This document shows, in pieces, positions 63,870 to 64,000 of a stretch of DNA of 64,000 nucleotides. Each line of letters opens with the position of its first letter. Positions within the stretch are counted from its first letter, which is position 1. Location of the stretch: contig CALDIF010000025.1 in assembly GCA_937901905.1 (NCBI GenBank), positions 1 to 64,000 on the forward strand, read 5' to 3'. The notes below the pieces were generated by a model. It saw only the letters and a list, made by a program, of their open reading frames with translations. It did not search any database and was not told the DNA's origin. The stretch comes from an uncultured Porphyromonadaceae bacterium. Its GTDB lineage: Bacteria; Bacteroidota; Bacteroidia; Bacteroidales; Muribaculaceae. The translations under genes and the position numbers were made by a program.

Positions 63870-64000
63870 TTAATAAGCAATAAGTTTATCCATACCCTCG
63901 GCTTGGCGGATAGAGTCCATCTTCTCCACCACCCAGAGGTAGTAGTTCACATAGTTCAATGTGCGATCCCCACCAGTCACACGCTTAAAATCCTCGTTAT
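63870..64000 (-). CDS. C-terminal end of a gene running off the right edge, function unknown
   Basis: The minus strand is open from 64000 to a TAA at 63872-63870 and reads NEDFKRVTGGDRTLNYVNY, continuing to DKLIAY. The 43 visible residues match nothing I recognise. The stop is directly followed by the ATG of the penicillin-binding-like gene (TAAATG), so the two are cotranscribed. Confidence 0.7.
   Translation of the reverse strand, partial: NEDFKRVTGGDRTLNYVNYYLWVVEKMDSIRQAEGMDKLIAY

Overview
The window looks like chromosome of a gut-type member of the order Bacteroidales (phylum Bacteroidota), possibly Muribaculaceae or a relative; the family level is my inference. Evidence: SusC/SusD outer-membrane pairs, the type IX secretion component PorQ, Bacteroidales-typical families (DUF3822, DUF3256, DUF4302, DUF1460, DUF6056), promoters of the Bacteroidota form TTTG-N19/20-TAnnTTTG, and core genes that read as Bacteroidales orthologues (mdh, asnS, pyrH, nrdD). 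Base composition is near 50% GC and most genes lie on the minus strand. I see no phage, insertion sequence, CRISPR array or defence island.

Layout. 1-1.1 kb: a tRNA-Tyr/Gly/Thr-tuf operon (tuf cut by the left edge). 1.2-4.8 kb: a two-gene heterodimeric ABC exporter. 4.9-10.4 kb: DUF1460 amidase-like protein, long-chain acyl-CoA ligase, and a polyprenyl-phosphate type glycosyltransferase with a multi-spanning DUF6056 protein. 10.6-14.45 kb (plus strand): CoA transferase, MtaB, a family-2 glycosyltransferase, then a promoter-hairpin-terminator unit that looks like a small RNA. 14.7-18.5 kb: TonB-dependent receptor, DUF3822, RsmD. 18.6-28.5 kb: a SusC/SusD locus with a zinc metallopeptidase lipoprotein, a DUF4302 lipoprotein and a secreted protein with a dockerin-like tail, probably for uptake of a proteinaceous or peptide-linked nutrient. 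28.9-34.6 kb: pyrH, a membrane TPR protein, porQ, a Gly-rich secreted protein, engB and mdh. 34.8-40.8 kb: a tightly packed operon of SNF2 helicase, unknown 636-aa protein, RecX and ComF. 40.8-43.7 kb: asnS and a pseudouridine synthase with a long Arg/Gly/Tyr/Gln repeat tail. 43.9-50.1 kb: DUF3256, xseA, a second dockerin-tailed secreted protein, greA, a HIT protein and asparaginase. 50.3-55.2 kb: a very large secreted alpha-amylase with starch-binding modules. 55.7-58.4 kb: nrdG/nrdD, preceded by an AT-rich stretch with clustered DnaA-box-like motifs. 58.7-64 kb: hpf, xerC, tadA, a membrane HExxH protein, a divergent penicillin-binding-type transpeptidase and the end of another gene.

Main leads for a second look: the putative small RNA at 14.56-14.72 kb, the DnaA-box-like cluster at 58.55-58.69 kb, the helicase/unknown/recX/comF operon, the divergent transpeptidase next to a membrane metalloprotease-like protein, the near-identical dockerin-like tails of two unrelated secreted proteins, and an AT-rich carbohydrate-binding insert inside the amylase gene. 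I could run no searches, so family names rest on motif recognition.
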